A stretch of DNA of 64,000 bases from Odiellus spinosus (GCA_963920705.1 OY987236.1:13592886-13656885), one strand, 5' to 3'; positions 45,440 to 56,909 are shown, counted from the stretch's first letter. The notes: generated from the letters alone by a model not told the origin. Numbers and translations are program-made.

Positions 45440-48256
45440 CTAGAAATCGGGATTCATAAATTTCGTACAGATTTGGCTATTCAACGTTACAAACTTGGGA
45501 AGCACCGAAAATTATCATGGAACAACTGGTTTTTCTACCCAAGTTTAGGACTAATACGTCCGAAACCTCTCCTAGAATAGTTTATGTATTAGCCCTGAAA
45601 TAGCGGTCTTGTTAATTAATTTACTATTTTTTTAATTTTGCGTATGTTCTTCCAAGTATTTCTTTCTTTTATACTTGAATCTCAAGTCGGGAAACCTTGG
45701 CCGAGTCCAAAGGACTGATCACTCCACTTAATCGGTGTATACAACCCTCTAGTTTTGACTTTTCTAAAGTAATTGCACGCGTAACTAATGACGTATTTGG
45801 CGTGTCTAACTCATTGGCCGAGTCTCGATCTATTGAAGTAATTAACGTTTAATTGTACTTACAAGTAATCAATGTTCTCCTTGATTCGTCGTGGTATTTT
45901 CTTCGAGAACGGAAGAGAAGCGTGGCTAGTGAGGTAAACCTCTTGACCCATGTACAATTTCTTCGAGGCTTTCTTTAGGAGTTTACCCATATTCTGTATT
46001 ATGTCAATTTTTAAATTAAACGCAGTTTCCACCGTGACGTATTTGATTGTGCCGTTAGGAAATGAGCCGAAGAAATCTTCTTCTTCAAAGTACATGTCTA
46101 CAGACTTTGATTCTTTCACGAATCTATACTCGTCCGAGTTACGATCACCGAACTGCAAATATATAAAACTTAATTGTATTTTATTCATTATTTCAAACGC
46201 CAAGATGTCCATTCTTAAAAGTCCTAGAGCAAGAGACCAATTGTGTCTTTGTTGCGTAAAAGAACTAAAAATTCGAATATCAGTTATCGAACTCTTCCAT
46301 TTTCTCGAAAATAGCTAGCCGGCCAGCCAGCCAAGCACGATCAGTAAAATACTTTTCAGAAATCAAAAGTTTTACGAAAAATAAAAATTTTCTTGAACGT
46401 GAAATAACGCACCCTTTTAATCACGCTTCTGAAATTATGTAGGGAATTTATTACGGCCTTGGTACCGGGGCTTAATTTCCAGACATCTTGAATAGAGTTG
46501 AGATGAACTGATTTAGAAACTGAAAGAACGCTCTTCAAATTTCCCGAATACGCTTTAGTCAAGACAGACATGCCCAGTAACCAGCCGGCCAACATAATTT
46601 TACCAATAGGTCTTTGCAAAACATTTGGTTCTGTACGAAATTAAAGTTAATAAAATGGAAACTTGGAGCTAAAAATGGAGCAGTTTTTGAATTTATTTTC
46701 GGAATCACCGTGGCAAAAAAAGTATTCGAGAATTTTCAAACAATTTTTAGACATTTAATTGGTGTTTAAATTAATTTCTATAGTTTGGTAAATTTTTATG
46801 AAAGTAAATATAAATTCGGAACAATCATATTATTTCAGCCTTCAGTAGTGCTTTCTGATTATTTTATCTTTATTCATAACTTAAAATTTTTCTAGGAATG
46901 TCCATGATAAATCCAATGTAATCGCGAATAATTTTCCGATTATTTTTTTATGATTAACTGATAGTTGTGGATTATTTTGTCCAAACCCCGATCTCTATTA
47001 ACATTAAAATAATAGGCCGACGTTTGACGCCTAAGACCTTGGGTATCAAACGCCGGCCAATGTTAGCACATTACAAGCACTGTGGAAGGCTGAAATCATA
47101 CGACTGGTTCGAATTTATACTTACTTTTATAGAAATTAATTCATTTAAACAACGAAAACGTGTCTAAAAATACGTTTTTTGGCATGATGATTCCGAAAAT
47201 AAATTCAAAAGCTGTTCCATTTTTTAGTATTAGTGCCCGGTGGGGTTTGCAATTCGATACTTAACGGTTCTGCAAGAGAGATGAGACGTAAAACCAGACA
47301 TATTCGTAACACAAACGGAGGCCACCATGGCGCCGCCCGTTGGTGACACGAAGGAGAAAAACTGAGACGATAGACAAAACCAATATCGAAATCATGGTGG
47401 TAATCCAAACTATCTCTTCGAATCCCGATGATGAAAATCTTTTGACACCTTGCTGAAAATCGGGGTTCACTGCTGAAACTATTCTGTTTTCACCGCTCAG
47501 AAATGAGGGACTGAAATGCATGTGAAAAATGAAACGCGGAGACGCCGCGGTGTTTTGAATCAAACAGTCAACAGCCTGTCAAAATGTATATTGGGAAAAT
47601 AACAATGTTATACAGATTGAACATTTTCTTTTGGCGCGAACATGTAGCTATGGAAACCGAAGCTTTTATTAGAGTTTAAGCCCGAGATTTCCATCTCTAT
47701 ATCAAAGAAATTAAACTGAAATAAGGAGGATAAGTCAGGGGTTATTTAAAAATCAGGTTTTGCCACTAGAAACGATAACATATGCCACTAAAACGTCAAT
47801 TTATTCTAGTTCCTGTAAACAGGAAATGTGGATTTGAATGCCTACGTGTTTGTATACTTAATTTTCAACTTAGCGCCATTTGGAAATCACCATTTGTTTC
47901 GCAAGAAGTAGATTACTGCAGTGACGTTTTCAGTGACGAAATTAAGTTAACGTTCTTACACTTCATCCTGATTTTTAATTACCTTGGGTAATTAACTGCA
48001 TGCGAGACTGCGTGTGACGAACAATATATGGGAGATAAGGGTGTAACTTAGTTTTCGTGTGACTAAGTTTATTATCAAAATTTTAATAATACGTATAGAT
48101 AATTTCATTAATTATAAATTTCTTGTATAGTTGGAACTTAAAATTTAACTTACTCCGGTCCATAACGTTGTCCAAGAGTCGGCTTTTCCAAGCTTCCTTT
48201 TTGGGAAAAATTTTCCCGCAGTTTTCAAGGCAGTAGACAAGGGAACGAAGTGCAGA
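45220..48256 (-). CDS. Divergent ionotropic receptor (iGluR/IR family), 3' six exons, 5' end not found
   Basis: IR-family proteins are ligand-gated cation channels of the ionotropic glutamate receptor fold, placed in sensory-neuron membranes for smell, taste, humidity or temperature. The model joins 48256-48154, 47715-47614, 47575-47266, 46630-46376, 46223-45863 and 45439-45220 (stop included). All junctions are GT-AG and phase-consistent and give 449 residues. Visible are M1 (about 123-143, starting IVWITTM), the pore segment ending SSLLQNQ (166-172), M3 with AYSGNLKSVLSV (198-209, equivalent to the family SYTANLAAFLTV signature), a second ligand-binding lobe (about 210-415), and M4 (421-443) near the C terminus, as is usual for IRs. 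The first ligand-binding lobe is only partly covered and no start codon or signal peptide was located. Exons 1 and 2 are tentative; exons 3-6 are strong. Transposons occupy intron 3 and both flanks. It could be a recent pseudogene, but no internal stop breaks the joined frame. Family membership is secure; ligand and subfamily are unknown. Confidence 0.85.
45863..46223 (-). CDS. IR exon 5: ligand-binding lobe S2
   Basis: The exon is 361 nt with an open frame throughout. It starts after TTGCTCTAG and ends at a near-consensus donor GTAAGT. It encodes an acidic and aromatic middle section (YFEEEDFFGSFPNG) followed by SHASLPFSKKIPRRIKENID. That last block matches the S2 tail of IRs, where a short hydrophobic stretch and a Pf..kI motif precede the helix leading to M4. 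The canonical glutamate-contacting acidic residue cannot be assigned without an alignment, in line with the ligand divergence of IRs. Confidence 0.78.
46376..46630 (-). CDS. IR exon 4: M3 gate helix and start of lobe S2
   Basis: This is the most diagnostic exon. After the acceptor TTTCGTACAG it reads PNVLQRPIGKIMLAGWLLG and continues through M3 to AYSGNLKSVLSV. The R and the AYSGNL/VLSV pattern align with the R...W...SYTANLAAFLTV block of the iGluR channel domain. The following SVHLNSIQDVWKLSPGTKA corresponds to the linker into lobe S2, where the family has a pI.s..dL motif. The chosen donor is C|GTAAAA. Earlier GTs (for example GTGCGT after IKR) would not keep phase with exon 5. Confidence 0.83.
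46650..47222. mobile_element. Family M foldback forming most of IR intron 3
   Basis: Arms TTGAATTTATTTTCGGAATC and GATTCCGAAAATAAATTCAA lie 20-45 bp inside the splice sites of the 635-bp intron. A truncated family C hAT copy interrupts the middle. The intron is therefore almost entirely transposon-derived. Confidence 0.8.
46852..46997 (-). mobile_element. Family C hAT-like MITE, copy 5, truncated, inside IR intron 3
   Basis: Only the part from TTTCTGATTATTTT to CCCCGATCTCTA remains; the other terminus is missing. It lies within a family M repeat that fills intron 3 of the ionotropic receptor gene. Confidence 0.85.
47266..47575 (-). CDS. IR exon 3: end of lobe S1, M1 and pore helix
   Basis: This exon has 103 codons plus one base. 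It opens after a CAG acceptor preceded by a T-rich tract and reads AVDCLIQNTAASPRF at its start. A polar stretch with FSSSGFEEIVW leads into M1, matching the usual position of the first IR membrane helix after a Pf..vW-like motif. After an R/G-rich loop it reads YEYVWFYVSSLLQN, where the pore loop is expected. The donor is GTTAAG, a permitted but non-optimal site. The split codon CAA (Gln) completes the LLQNQ motif with the next exon. A stop lies two codons past the donor, so the splice is required. Confidence 0.82.
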
Positions 48257-48440
48257 CTAAAATATTTTATTACGTGATAATATGGAACCCCATTCACTAA
48301 TTATTTAACGAAACTCGTCAAATTCCGATTCGAAGATAAAAACAAAATTATATGAGTATAAAAAACTACATTCTTAAACTACGTTCTTAATGTTTTAAGA
48401 ACGTATAATTAACGTCACTTTTCTGTGTTAAGACTTTCAC

Positions 48441-49014
48441 CAGAAGCCGATGAAACCCTCCTTTGAAGTATATTACTCCCGGGTCTTGTCTACCGCTCTC
48501 GGTATGGATTAGTCTCAAAAATCGCGATTCGTACGCCTCCTAAAGCTGGGTTTTCAAAGGAGCGGGTAGCGGGCAAAAATCCAGCGGGTGCGAGAAAATG
48601 AAAGCGGAGCGAGAATATCTAATCGAGTTAGATCGGGAGCGGGTAGCGATTTTTTACCCTCTTTCCCGCGATTTACACTCTCTCGCGCAAAAACTCGCTT
48701 TAATGAAAACGGTCTTTTGCTTAGCGGGAGCGAGAACTTTCCGTTTTTTCTCGCACCCGCTGGATTTTTGCCCGCTACCCGCTCCTTTGAAAACCCAGCT
48801 CGGAGCGGGAGTTCGTCTAGCGAATATCTCTAGCAACCTTGGAGTTCGTCAACCAAACGTCGTCGTATGTGGAGAGAGAATTTCCAATTTTCCGTAGACA
48901 GGGGGGTATGAAGTAGGACCCCTCCGATCTCGTAAAATTTTGAATTTTACCATACAGAGGAGCGCTATGTGGAACATTAGAGTAGACTTCAAAGGAGGGT
49001 TTCATCGGCTTCTG
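48441..49014. mobile_element. Foldback element G, copy 2, with nested element H
   Basis: Same CAGAAGCCGATGAAA termini and a perfect 7-bp duplication CTTTCAC on both sides. It is longer than copy 1 because a 257-bp palindromic element H replaces an internal segment. It lies 185 bp upstream of the most 5' exon I can place for the IR gene and may separate it from its missing 5' part. Confidence 0.93.
48544..48800. mobile_element. Palindromic element H nested in foldback G
   Basis: Two perfect inverted arms of about 55 bp (48544-48598 and 48746-48800) starting AGCTGGGTTTTCAAAGGAGC surround a central region. The arms contain GCGGGTAGCGGGC, far more G/C-rich than the surroundings. Identical arms indicate recent insertion or conversion. 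Overlapping open frames on both strands are by-products. Confidence 0.88.
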
Positions 49015-49418
49015 CTTTCACGAAAGGAACGATATATTACACGATATAATGAACCAGAATCAACTAGGAACCATATAGATCGATGACGTAAAATGTTTGA
49101 TTTATGTTTTAAAACATTTGGAAGATTCCAATTATTATTATTATTATTATTTTTTTTTTACTGTTCCGATAATATTTTATGCAGTTGATATGGATATATA
49201 TTTTAAATTATTATAGTTACGCAAAAACTTGTTTTTCCTCCCTATAGCTATCGTGATAGGTGGGACCTACTCGAAAAATACCCTTCCGCCCATTCACAGG
49301 ATCTTTACTAGATTTTGTCCATCCCTACTTAGATTCTCTTTTTAGAACTCAGCGAGCCAACTATTTTTTTTTTAATTAAAATAGGCCGCTGTTTTAAATG
49401 AGTACTCTGACTACGGAA

Positions 49419-49925
49419 TAGAGCTCGGAATTCGTATAATTTTTATTAATTGGATAAATTCCACTAAATTCTGATGTATATTATCTGGTAGACTATTTTT
49501 CATTCGAGTTAACTTATTCGATCCGTATCCGTTTTTATCCAAAATAGGCCTTATCTTAAAATATTATCCGCGTAATACGTTCGGATAAAAAAATTCCAAA
49601 TTTATTTTCGTGAAAAATGATGAATAAATATATGATTTTAAATTCTTAATTCGTCGTTTTATTTATATTCTTCAAATGAAAAGTTAATTTGAAATATTTT
49701 TCTTATATTTTAGACTAATTCTAGAAACGTGAATTTTCTTATCCATCGTTATACGTTTGAAAACGAGTAATTTGTTCGTTGATAAAGAGCCAAACGCTTA
49801 TCTTCGGATAAACCTTATACATTTAACAATTATACGAATATTCAAATTTCCTTATTTAGTTACAAACAATTTATCTGAAAATACACGAATAACAGAAGAT
49901 AATGGATATCCGATTCCGAGCTCTA
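49419..49925. mobile_element. Family K hAT-like non-autonomous element, complete copy
   Basis: Termini TAGAGCTCGGAAT and a perfect 13-bp complement enclose 507 bp of AT-rich DNA. Flanks CTACGGAA and CTTCGGAA form a 7/8 target duplication. The termini and 8-bp duplication again point to hAT, but the interior is unrelated to family C. It lies upstream of the IR gene fragment. Confidence 0.88.
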
Positions 49926-50039
49926 CTTCGGAAAAAAAAAATTCGTAACGGGAAAATCACTGAACTTGCAAAAACTTAGTCCGCAATTTTAATTAATAAC
50001 TTTTAACTATCGTGGTCCGATCGTGGTTCCTGTACTACT

Positions 50040-50165
50040 CGGAAAACGGAATTTGGGAATTTTCCCTAACATATATGGTCAGGGAAGAGTCAGGGAATTT
50101 AAAAATTGGCTCAAAAGGTTAGGGAAAAGTCAGGGAATTTGAAAATGAGCCCAAATGATGACAGA
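50040..50165 (+). repeat. Family F-related fragment
   Basis: Three GTCAGGGAAnAGTCAGGGAA units with no terminus visible. Confidence 0.6.
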
Positions 50166-50802
50166 AAATAAATATATTGGTACGTTTCAAGGAGCTGTTT
50201 ATGATTGGTTGACCAATCAATTGTAAGATAATTAGTTTAAACTGAAGCTATTTACCTAAAGATCCATTTTTTTCTGATATTCTGAGTAAACTATTAACTT
50301 GATAAAGTCTGTCAAATAAAATGTGGAAAGTTCCAAGAGCTCGCTTTTAACAATAAATTCGTGAGAAATTACTTAAAAAGGGTCAAGAAAATTAACTTCC
50401 AAATTTTGTACGAACCCTGGACGGACCATCATATTTAACATTATTTCGGGAATGATTCTCAATTGATTCTTAGGGCATGAGAAATACATCAAAAATATAC
50501 TCAAATCTATATGGACTGTAGTCTAGTAGACTTATGATATAGTTAATTTATCCTCATTAAGAAAAACTCTTACGTGACGTTGACTAAATTGAGCAAAATA
50601 TATTGGCTAAATGTTTCATGAAAATCTTGAGGATTAATCTTCCCAGCCAAGAAATCGCGTAGAGATTTTGAACCTTCTTTCATTTTTAAATCCTAGTTCA
50701 AAATACACGAAGACCATTAAACGCGTGTGAAAAACATTAAGATTTCATATAACATTTACAATTTTTTAATACTGATGTTTAATTTCTCTTATCGTATATA
50801 AA

Positions 50803-51060
50803 CAGGGCCGGATTAAGCGATTTATACGCGCCCCCTAATTTGAAAATCCAACATTGATCACGCTTTCACTCGGGAGCGAAAAAACTTTAATTCATCGTGC
50901 ACCCTCAATAGCTTCGCGCCCAAAAATCATTTCAAATTCAATAACTAACGTCAAGTTTTTCCAAATTTTAGTAAAATTTGGATATCGCTAGATTTTGGGG
51001 ACCCCATAAGGCTAGCGCCTGGGGGCAGGTTCCCCCTCTGCCCCCCTTAATCCTACCCTG
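50803..51060. mobile_element. hAT-like short element with CAGGGCCGGATTAAG terminus
   Basis: Inverted termini CAGGGCCGGATTAAG and CAGGGTAGGATTAAG (as read inward) flank 258 bp that is more G/C-rich near the right end. The CAGGG...CCCTG end type is common in non-autonomous hAT elements. No 8-bp flank match was seen, so the copy is old or the assignment is imperfect. Confidence 0.6.
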
Positions 51061-51857
51061 TTCTATGCACTTACGGTGAAAGTCAAATTGTAATTTTCTT
51101 GTTCATCCATTTTCACTAATTTATGTACGAGTACTCAAGTACTCTGTTTAATTGGTTATATGTTCGTTAAAAGTACCCGTTGTGTCTTTAAACGGATACT
51201 AAATAATCTTAGTTGCTAACCACTCCCCAAAACATTTGTACACGCATGGCGATTACTTTAAATACGTAGTTACTTAATTACTTTAGTACAGTTGAAGCTA
51301 CTAAACTTAAACGCCCTAAGAAATATACATTTTACCTTTTAGAATAATAAACTGTATCATAACGGGACGATATTTGCAATACGAATTTAAACGCACTAAA
51401 GTTAGCTACACGGTTTCTAAATAATTGTATTGCGTCAAATTCGATCGTGACTAGGTCCTTGATAGAGTAACGTTTCAACCGATAGGGATTAATTTAAAGA
51501 GATAGTAGTGGAAATATAATTTTAGGCACTTGGAGAATCAATAAACACTGGAAATGTTTCTTAATTTTAATTAAGACTACCATTATAAAACTAAAACGAA
51601 CCATTTATTATAGAGAGTGTAATCTTAAAGCTCCAAGATCTTGACGCCTTAGCATTGTCATAAATATTTTAAGATTTTTGAGATTTCCTGGTGAATGTGG
51701 AGAGACTTTTGAGTGCAAACTTATATTTTGCACTTTCTCTAAGCAAAGATAATTTATCTACGTATCCTGGACTCGAATTGTGAAGATTGTAAGCCTTATT
51801 GTCCGAGTACTCTCTCCTAGGGATGGGGGAAATCAAAAGTATGGGTTGTAGGAGTGG

Positions 51858-51903
51858 TATTTTTTTTTTTTTGTTTTTTTTTTTTTGTTTTTTTTTTTTT
51901 TTA
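51858..51903 (+). repeat. Poly(T) tract
   Basis: About 40 T interrupted by G or GC. It could be the poly(A) tail of a minus-strand retrocopy, but no body was recognised. Confidence 0.85.
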
Positions 51904-52109
51904 TATTATTCCACTAATTGCGCGTTTTTTCAAGCTAGAATCTCGCCCTATAAGCCCCTCTTACCCCCAAATATTAGAGGATATCTTATGAAACGAGTAA
52001 CTTGTCTCGTTAGAGAGTTATCGTATCAGTTTAAGTCCATGGTAAGTAGTTTAAACATGGAATATTATCAATTGACACCTATTTTTAATAGATAAAGATG
52101 AATAACAAA

Positions 52110-52275
52110 TCCTGTATGTAAGCTTCGTCTAACGGCAAACCGTGCTGGCAAAAGTAGTAACTAATAAAACATATGCCCGTCGGCGTTTACTCTATTAATA
52201 ACAGCAACGCAAAAGGTTTAGTTTTTTCTTGCTTTTGCTCCGCACTGTTTACCGTTAGAGGACGCTTCTGAAGAA
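52110..52275. repeat. Family L dispersed repeat, foldback copy
   Basis: GCTTCGTCTAACGGCAAACC on the left and TGTTTACCGTTAGAGGACGC on the right are inverted versions of the same block, so this copy shows the family is a foldback. Confidence 0.7.
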
Positions 52276-54170
52276 AGGTGCGTTGTTCAACTGTCTTTGC
52301 TGTAATGACTCTTACGCAAAAGCGTTTTTGTCTATGCGTGATACTATGTCTTTAATCGTCTTAAATTGAAGTCGAAATAATGTATATTTAAAACATGAAG
52401 TAATTCATGTTTTGCGTGTGAAAACTAGTATATTCTAGAACAAAATCTACATAAAAGTATATTGGATTAAATATATTCTAGGATCAGCTACCATTAGTCT
52501 AATTTGATGCTTTATAGGGTTGTTCAAAACAAGTTAACAAATATAGTGAACTACTTAAAGTACTTTTAACATTTTGTTTTCGCTTATAACTTTTAACAAA
52601 TAAACACTTATCTTAATAGGAAGAGAGAACCAATGTTCAAAAGCATTTCCATTTTAAAGATTCTTAAAAAACACGTTAATCCGGAGGTACAAAATTTTTA
52701 AAATGTTGTGTTAATAGTATGATAAAAGTTGAAATATAAAACACTGTGGATAAACCTCGGTTACTTAGACCTAATTACGCAATCTAGTTCGACTGAAATT
52801 TGACAGCAGCACTTACGAAACTATAGGTAAGCTCCTTATCTCCAAGAATAAGTTGAAGCCAATTAGAAACTTTAACTTCAGACAGTTTCCTCGACTACTT
52901 GACTACTTTATCGTAAAACGACGACTGCTTATTTATTGTCCCCGCCTTTCCAATTAGGCTTAAGCCTCGTAAATCGGTATGTGGCCCACACGATCTCTTC
53001 TGGAACAGTTAAGCCTTTTCAACTACCGATTCCAAGTTAAAATCAAAAGACAGACTTAATTTTTTATTATAGTTTAGCTAGTTAAGACGTCTACCGCAAG
53101 ATTCAGCCATAAAATCTTACTGTTACCTATTTTTAACGTTGCTATAGTATGGGCTGTTTCATACTTACTCCAAAGGGGGTTTCTTATAAACTCCCAATGA
53201 AACTAAAGGTCTATTACTAATTTTAGTAATTTAATAGATCATATAATGGTGCGTCACTTTCATCTACAATCTCGTCTTTGATGAGAAACTATTATAACTT
53301 AATACTTTGCATAATTAGCGATATTAAATTCTGAGGAGATCTTAAACGCATCAAAATTAAATTTAAAAAAGAAGAAGATCGATATGCCTAAAATTATTTT
53401 TCCTTTGGAATCCGTTCTTTGAAGATCTTTCGTTTCCCAGGAAACAATCATCTAAAGTAACTTATCCGGGGGGAGGGGGGAGTAAATTTAAAAGGAATGT
53501 GAAAAGGAATTTCATTACCATCCTTTTTTGAAAATAATTAAGGAATGATTATTCATAAATTAAGTAAAGTTTATAGATGTGGAGATATCATATCAAAATA
53601 AATTTTCGTTTAATACTTATTTTAGGAATATTTTAGAAACGTACCGAGAAAGTGTTATAAATTATATTCAAGCTTTGATTTGAGGTTCCCCAGCTGTGGT
53701 AAATTAATATTTTGCAATTTAAATTCTTTTCGAAGGTCTCCATTATCGATTAAAACGCTCTTTCATTTTCCCTTTAACGGGTGTGGGGGTCGGTTTTGGT
53801 TAGAACGCAAACCCTTAAATAATTTAAAACTTTGCCTTGGGTATCATCGTCAATTCTTGTTGGATCTTTAATATAATTTATTTTCCTGGGCAACGTACGC
53901 CTTCTCGTTGATTACCGAATACCGACTCTCGCCCCAGGAGAGAGAACATTATGGCCAACCTACAGCCCCACTTCGTGCCTTCATCCCTAATTTGAAAAAA
54001 TGGTAAAATGGAAATTGAAATTCGCCTTTTTCTTACCCGCACCGAAACAAAAAGTGGGGAAAAAAATTTAAATTGAAGATTAAATTTAATAGTTTTTGAA
54101 GTAAGCTTACTATAAATTTTTTATTTAAATATATGCTCCGACTATTAACAAAATAAAGATTAATCATTAG
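52276..54170. other. Unassigned AT-rich DNA
   Basis: No termini, arrays or coding-like exons were recognised. A G-run is present near 53469-53480. Confidence 0.45.
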
Positions 54171-54244
54171 TTCTGCCCTTCATAAGTGTCCTCTAACGGT
54201 AAACAGTGGCGAAAGTTTTGGTGAAGGCTAAAAAATTTGAATGA

Positions 54245-54410
54245 CCCGTATTTATAATTAATTTTATTCAAAATTAACCAAACTTTAGAAATTAATTTAA
54301 ACACCAAAAACGTGTCTAAATATTGTTTGAAAATTCTCGAATACGTTTTTTGGCATGCTAATTTTGAAAATAAATTTAAAAGCTATCTATTTTTAGCTCC
54401 AGTTTATTTA
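54245..54410. repeat. Family M fragment
   Basis: Shares CAAAATTAACCAAACTTTAG, CGTGTCTAAATATTG and GTTTTTTGGCATGCTAATTT with the IR-intron copy. Confidence 0.65.
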
Positions 54411-55149
54411 AAGATAAATATTTCGATGGTATAATAAAGGAAAGTTTAAATAAAATTCTCCTTGGCGATAGAGCCGATCTTTAGAAACGAATGTTAAATT
54501 AAATCTAGCTTCAACCGAAGAAAAAACGTTTCAAATCCTAACGATCTATAAAATTTGCATACTCGCTTCCCAGTTGTAGGAGTCTCAGGGTACCCAAAAC
54601 GGGCTATTACTTATCTTTCCCGTAGTGTATTCCTTGGAGGAAAAGAAGTTGGGCACCACCATGATAAATGAGTTTTGAGGACTGCATATCGGTTAAGCCT
54701 CTTGTGTTTTTTATTAATCCTCGCGTGATTTGAAAGTAAGAAAGAATGTTGGTTGGTTTTATCCCCTAAAATAAAGTATTGAAGTCAAGTTAAGATGATT
54801 TATGTCGTCTTATTCTTTCAATTGAAATCTTTTTTTTTTAGACTGTGCTTCTTTAAATAGAGACTAGATCTTTCTCCTGTGAAATTCATCCTTGAATGCC
54901 TTTGTCGTATATACCTCCAGATTTTTCTTTTTCTTGCCGGAAGACTAAGGGGCATCAAATTCTCCTGGATCCATATTTTATCTTGTTTATACGTTAAAAG
55001 GGTGGTTTATGTTGTTATGACCTTGGTCTCTGTGGACTTTTCTCGGGTGTACAAAGAGTTGTTTCTGCCTTCTTGGATCCTAAATAGAACGGAACTATTT
55101 TAATCCAAAACGATTAGTTTAATCTTGTTCCAAAACGGATAAACGGTTT

Positions 55150-55640
55150 GCAACTAAAAAAGGAAATTTGTATATTCGTATAATTGTTAAAAGTATAAGG
55201 TTTACCCGAAGATAAGCTTTTGGCGCTTTATCTACGAACAAATTACTCGTATTGAAACGTATAACGATGGATAAGAAAATTCACATTTCCAAAATTATAT
55301 AAGAAAAATATTTCAAATTTACTTTTAATTTGAAGAATATAAATAAAACTACGAAACTAAGATTTTAAATCATTTTTTTATTCATTATTTTTCACGAACG
55401 TAAATTTTGAATTTTTTATCCAAACGTATAACGCGGATAATATTCTAAGATAAGGCCATTTTAGGATAAAAACGGATATGGATTATATTTTTAACTTTAT
55501 TTTCGAATAAGTTAACTCAAACGAAAACTAGTCTATTTTTAATCAAACAGATAATATACATTAATATAGATCTGTATATTTACAGATAATATAGATTTTA
55601 TCCAATTAATAAAAATTATACGAATTCCTAGCTTCACTAA
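55150..55640 (-). mobile_element. Family K element, degraded second copy
   Basis: Shares the family K interior in reverse orientation, including GATGGATAAGAAAATTCAC, CGTATAACGCGGATAATATTC and AATAAGTTAACTC blocks, ending near CGAATTCCTAGC. Termini are eroded and no duplication was found. Confidence 0.75.
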
Positions 55641-56390
55641 AAGAGAAAGGTGCGGCAAAATGCGAATCTTTTATGATTTTTTGCACAGTTCAGATACGTT
55701 TTGCGAATGTTTTAATACGCGAATAAGCCATATTTTAAATTATACAATCGATTTTCGTCTTCACGCTCTATTTAAAGCAAACAGTTCGAGTACTTAGAAT
55801 ACATTTTCGTCGATATGAAACCATTACTTCAAAGTGCGGGTAATAATTTTGATTCTGCCACGAACATCTTTGAAACTTCCGATCCTTTCCTTATATAGCA
55901 AACAATTACTCTTCTTTTAAATGTCATAGTTCAAATGTTGTTCTGAGAATTCATCCTAAAGGAAATGTATATAATGTACAAAACATTTAATTATTATTTT
56001 TAAATTTAAGGGCAGCAAATAGAAAGCACTTTTAAAAGATATAGACTATCATATCTATTCATTATTCAATGTGCATAGTATATTGCGAATATTAACTTTT
56101 TCACATTAATTTAATGAAATAACTTTTTAAGTTTAATTGTACTTTTTGAGCCGCGAAGGTCTTTTTTTTTAGTTACGCAAAACTAGTTTTGAGTCACTAT
56201 TGTATTCGTCGTACTGTTAAAGGTAGGAATACTTACACGAAATTTGTTTACTCTCTTTAAACCAGTGGTCTACCTCTATAGCCCCCGACGTGTTGGCTTT
56301 GGTTCATTTGTACCATCTATAATTTGTTCATCAGGGCTAACTAGATTTTTAGATACAAATCGGCCGCGGCATTAAGTTCCCCCCACTTAC

Positions 56391-56896
56391 AAGGAGGCTA
56401 CCCGAGATGTTTATCGCCGATTTTGTCCAAAGTGTGCTATAATGTAGACCTATATAATATGAAAATCCCCAAAAGGAGACGATGCACTACCCAGTTGTTT
56501 GGCCATGGCAACTGAAAAAGTTTTTGCCCATTAAGCACCTTCGTCGAAGAAACGAAATTTCTTTTAGATTTTTTTCCTGAAAATGATAAAAATTTTACCC
56601 CAACAAAGTCCCAATTTACCTACACTCGATGAATTTTACCTAGATACGAACCATATTGCCCATTAGACAATTTCAAAACAATTTGAAAATTTGAAAATTC
56701 TGAAAACTGAGAAAATCCCACGCTTTTTTCAATGGAGATTTTTTTCGATTGAAATGACCAAAAGCTTTTTCGGTTGCCATGGCCAAACTAATGGGTAGTG
56801 CGTCGTCTCCTTTTGGGGATTTTCAAGTCTTATATAGGTCTACATTATAGCAGACTTTGGACAAAATCGGCGATAAACACCTCGGGTAGTCTCCTT
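56391..56896. mobile_element. Foldback element N with arms of about 140 bp
   Basis: The left arm AAGGAGGCTACCCGAGATGT is repeated in inverse at the right as CTCGGGTAGTCTCCTT. Matching continues inward through GCCGATTTTGTCCAAAGT and CAAAAGGAGACGATGCACTA. The loop contains TGGCAACTGAAAAAG. No coding capacity and no clear target duplication. Confidence 0.85.
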
Positions 56897-56909
56897 GTTA
56901 GAGCGAAAA

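Noticed and set aside
46376-46441. IR exon 4 ending at GTGCGT after IKR
   Set aside because: A reasonable donor, but phase 0, which is incompatible with the exon 5 reading frame. GTAAAA further on keeps phase.
48588-48897. Two overlapping plus-strand frames rich in S, R and L
   Set aside because: They fall in palindromic elements H and G. The opposite strand is also open, as expected for inverted repeats.
51799-52095. Putative 98-codon membrane protein
   Set aside because: The hydrophobic stretch is a poly(T) tract translated as phenylalanine.
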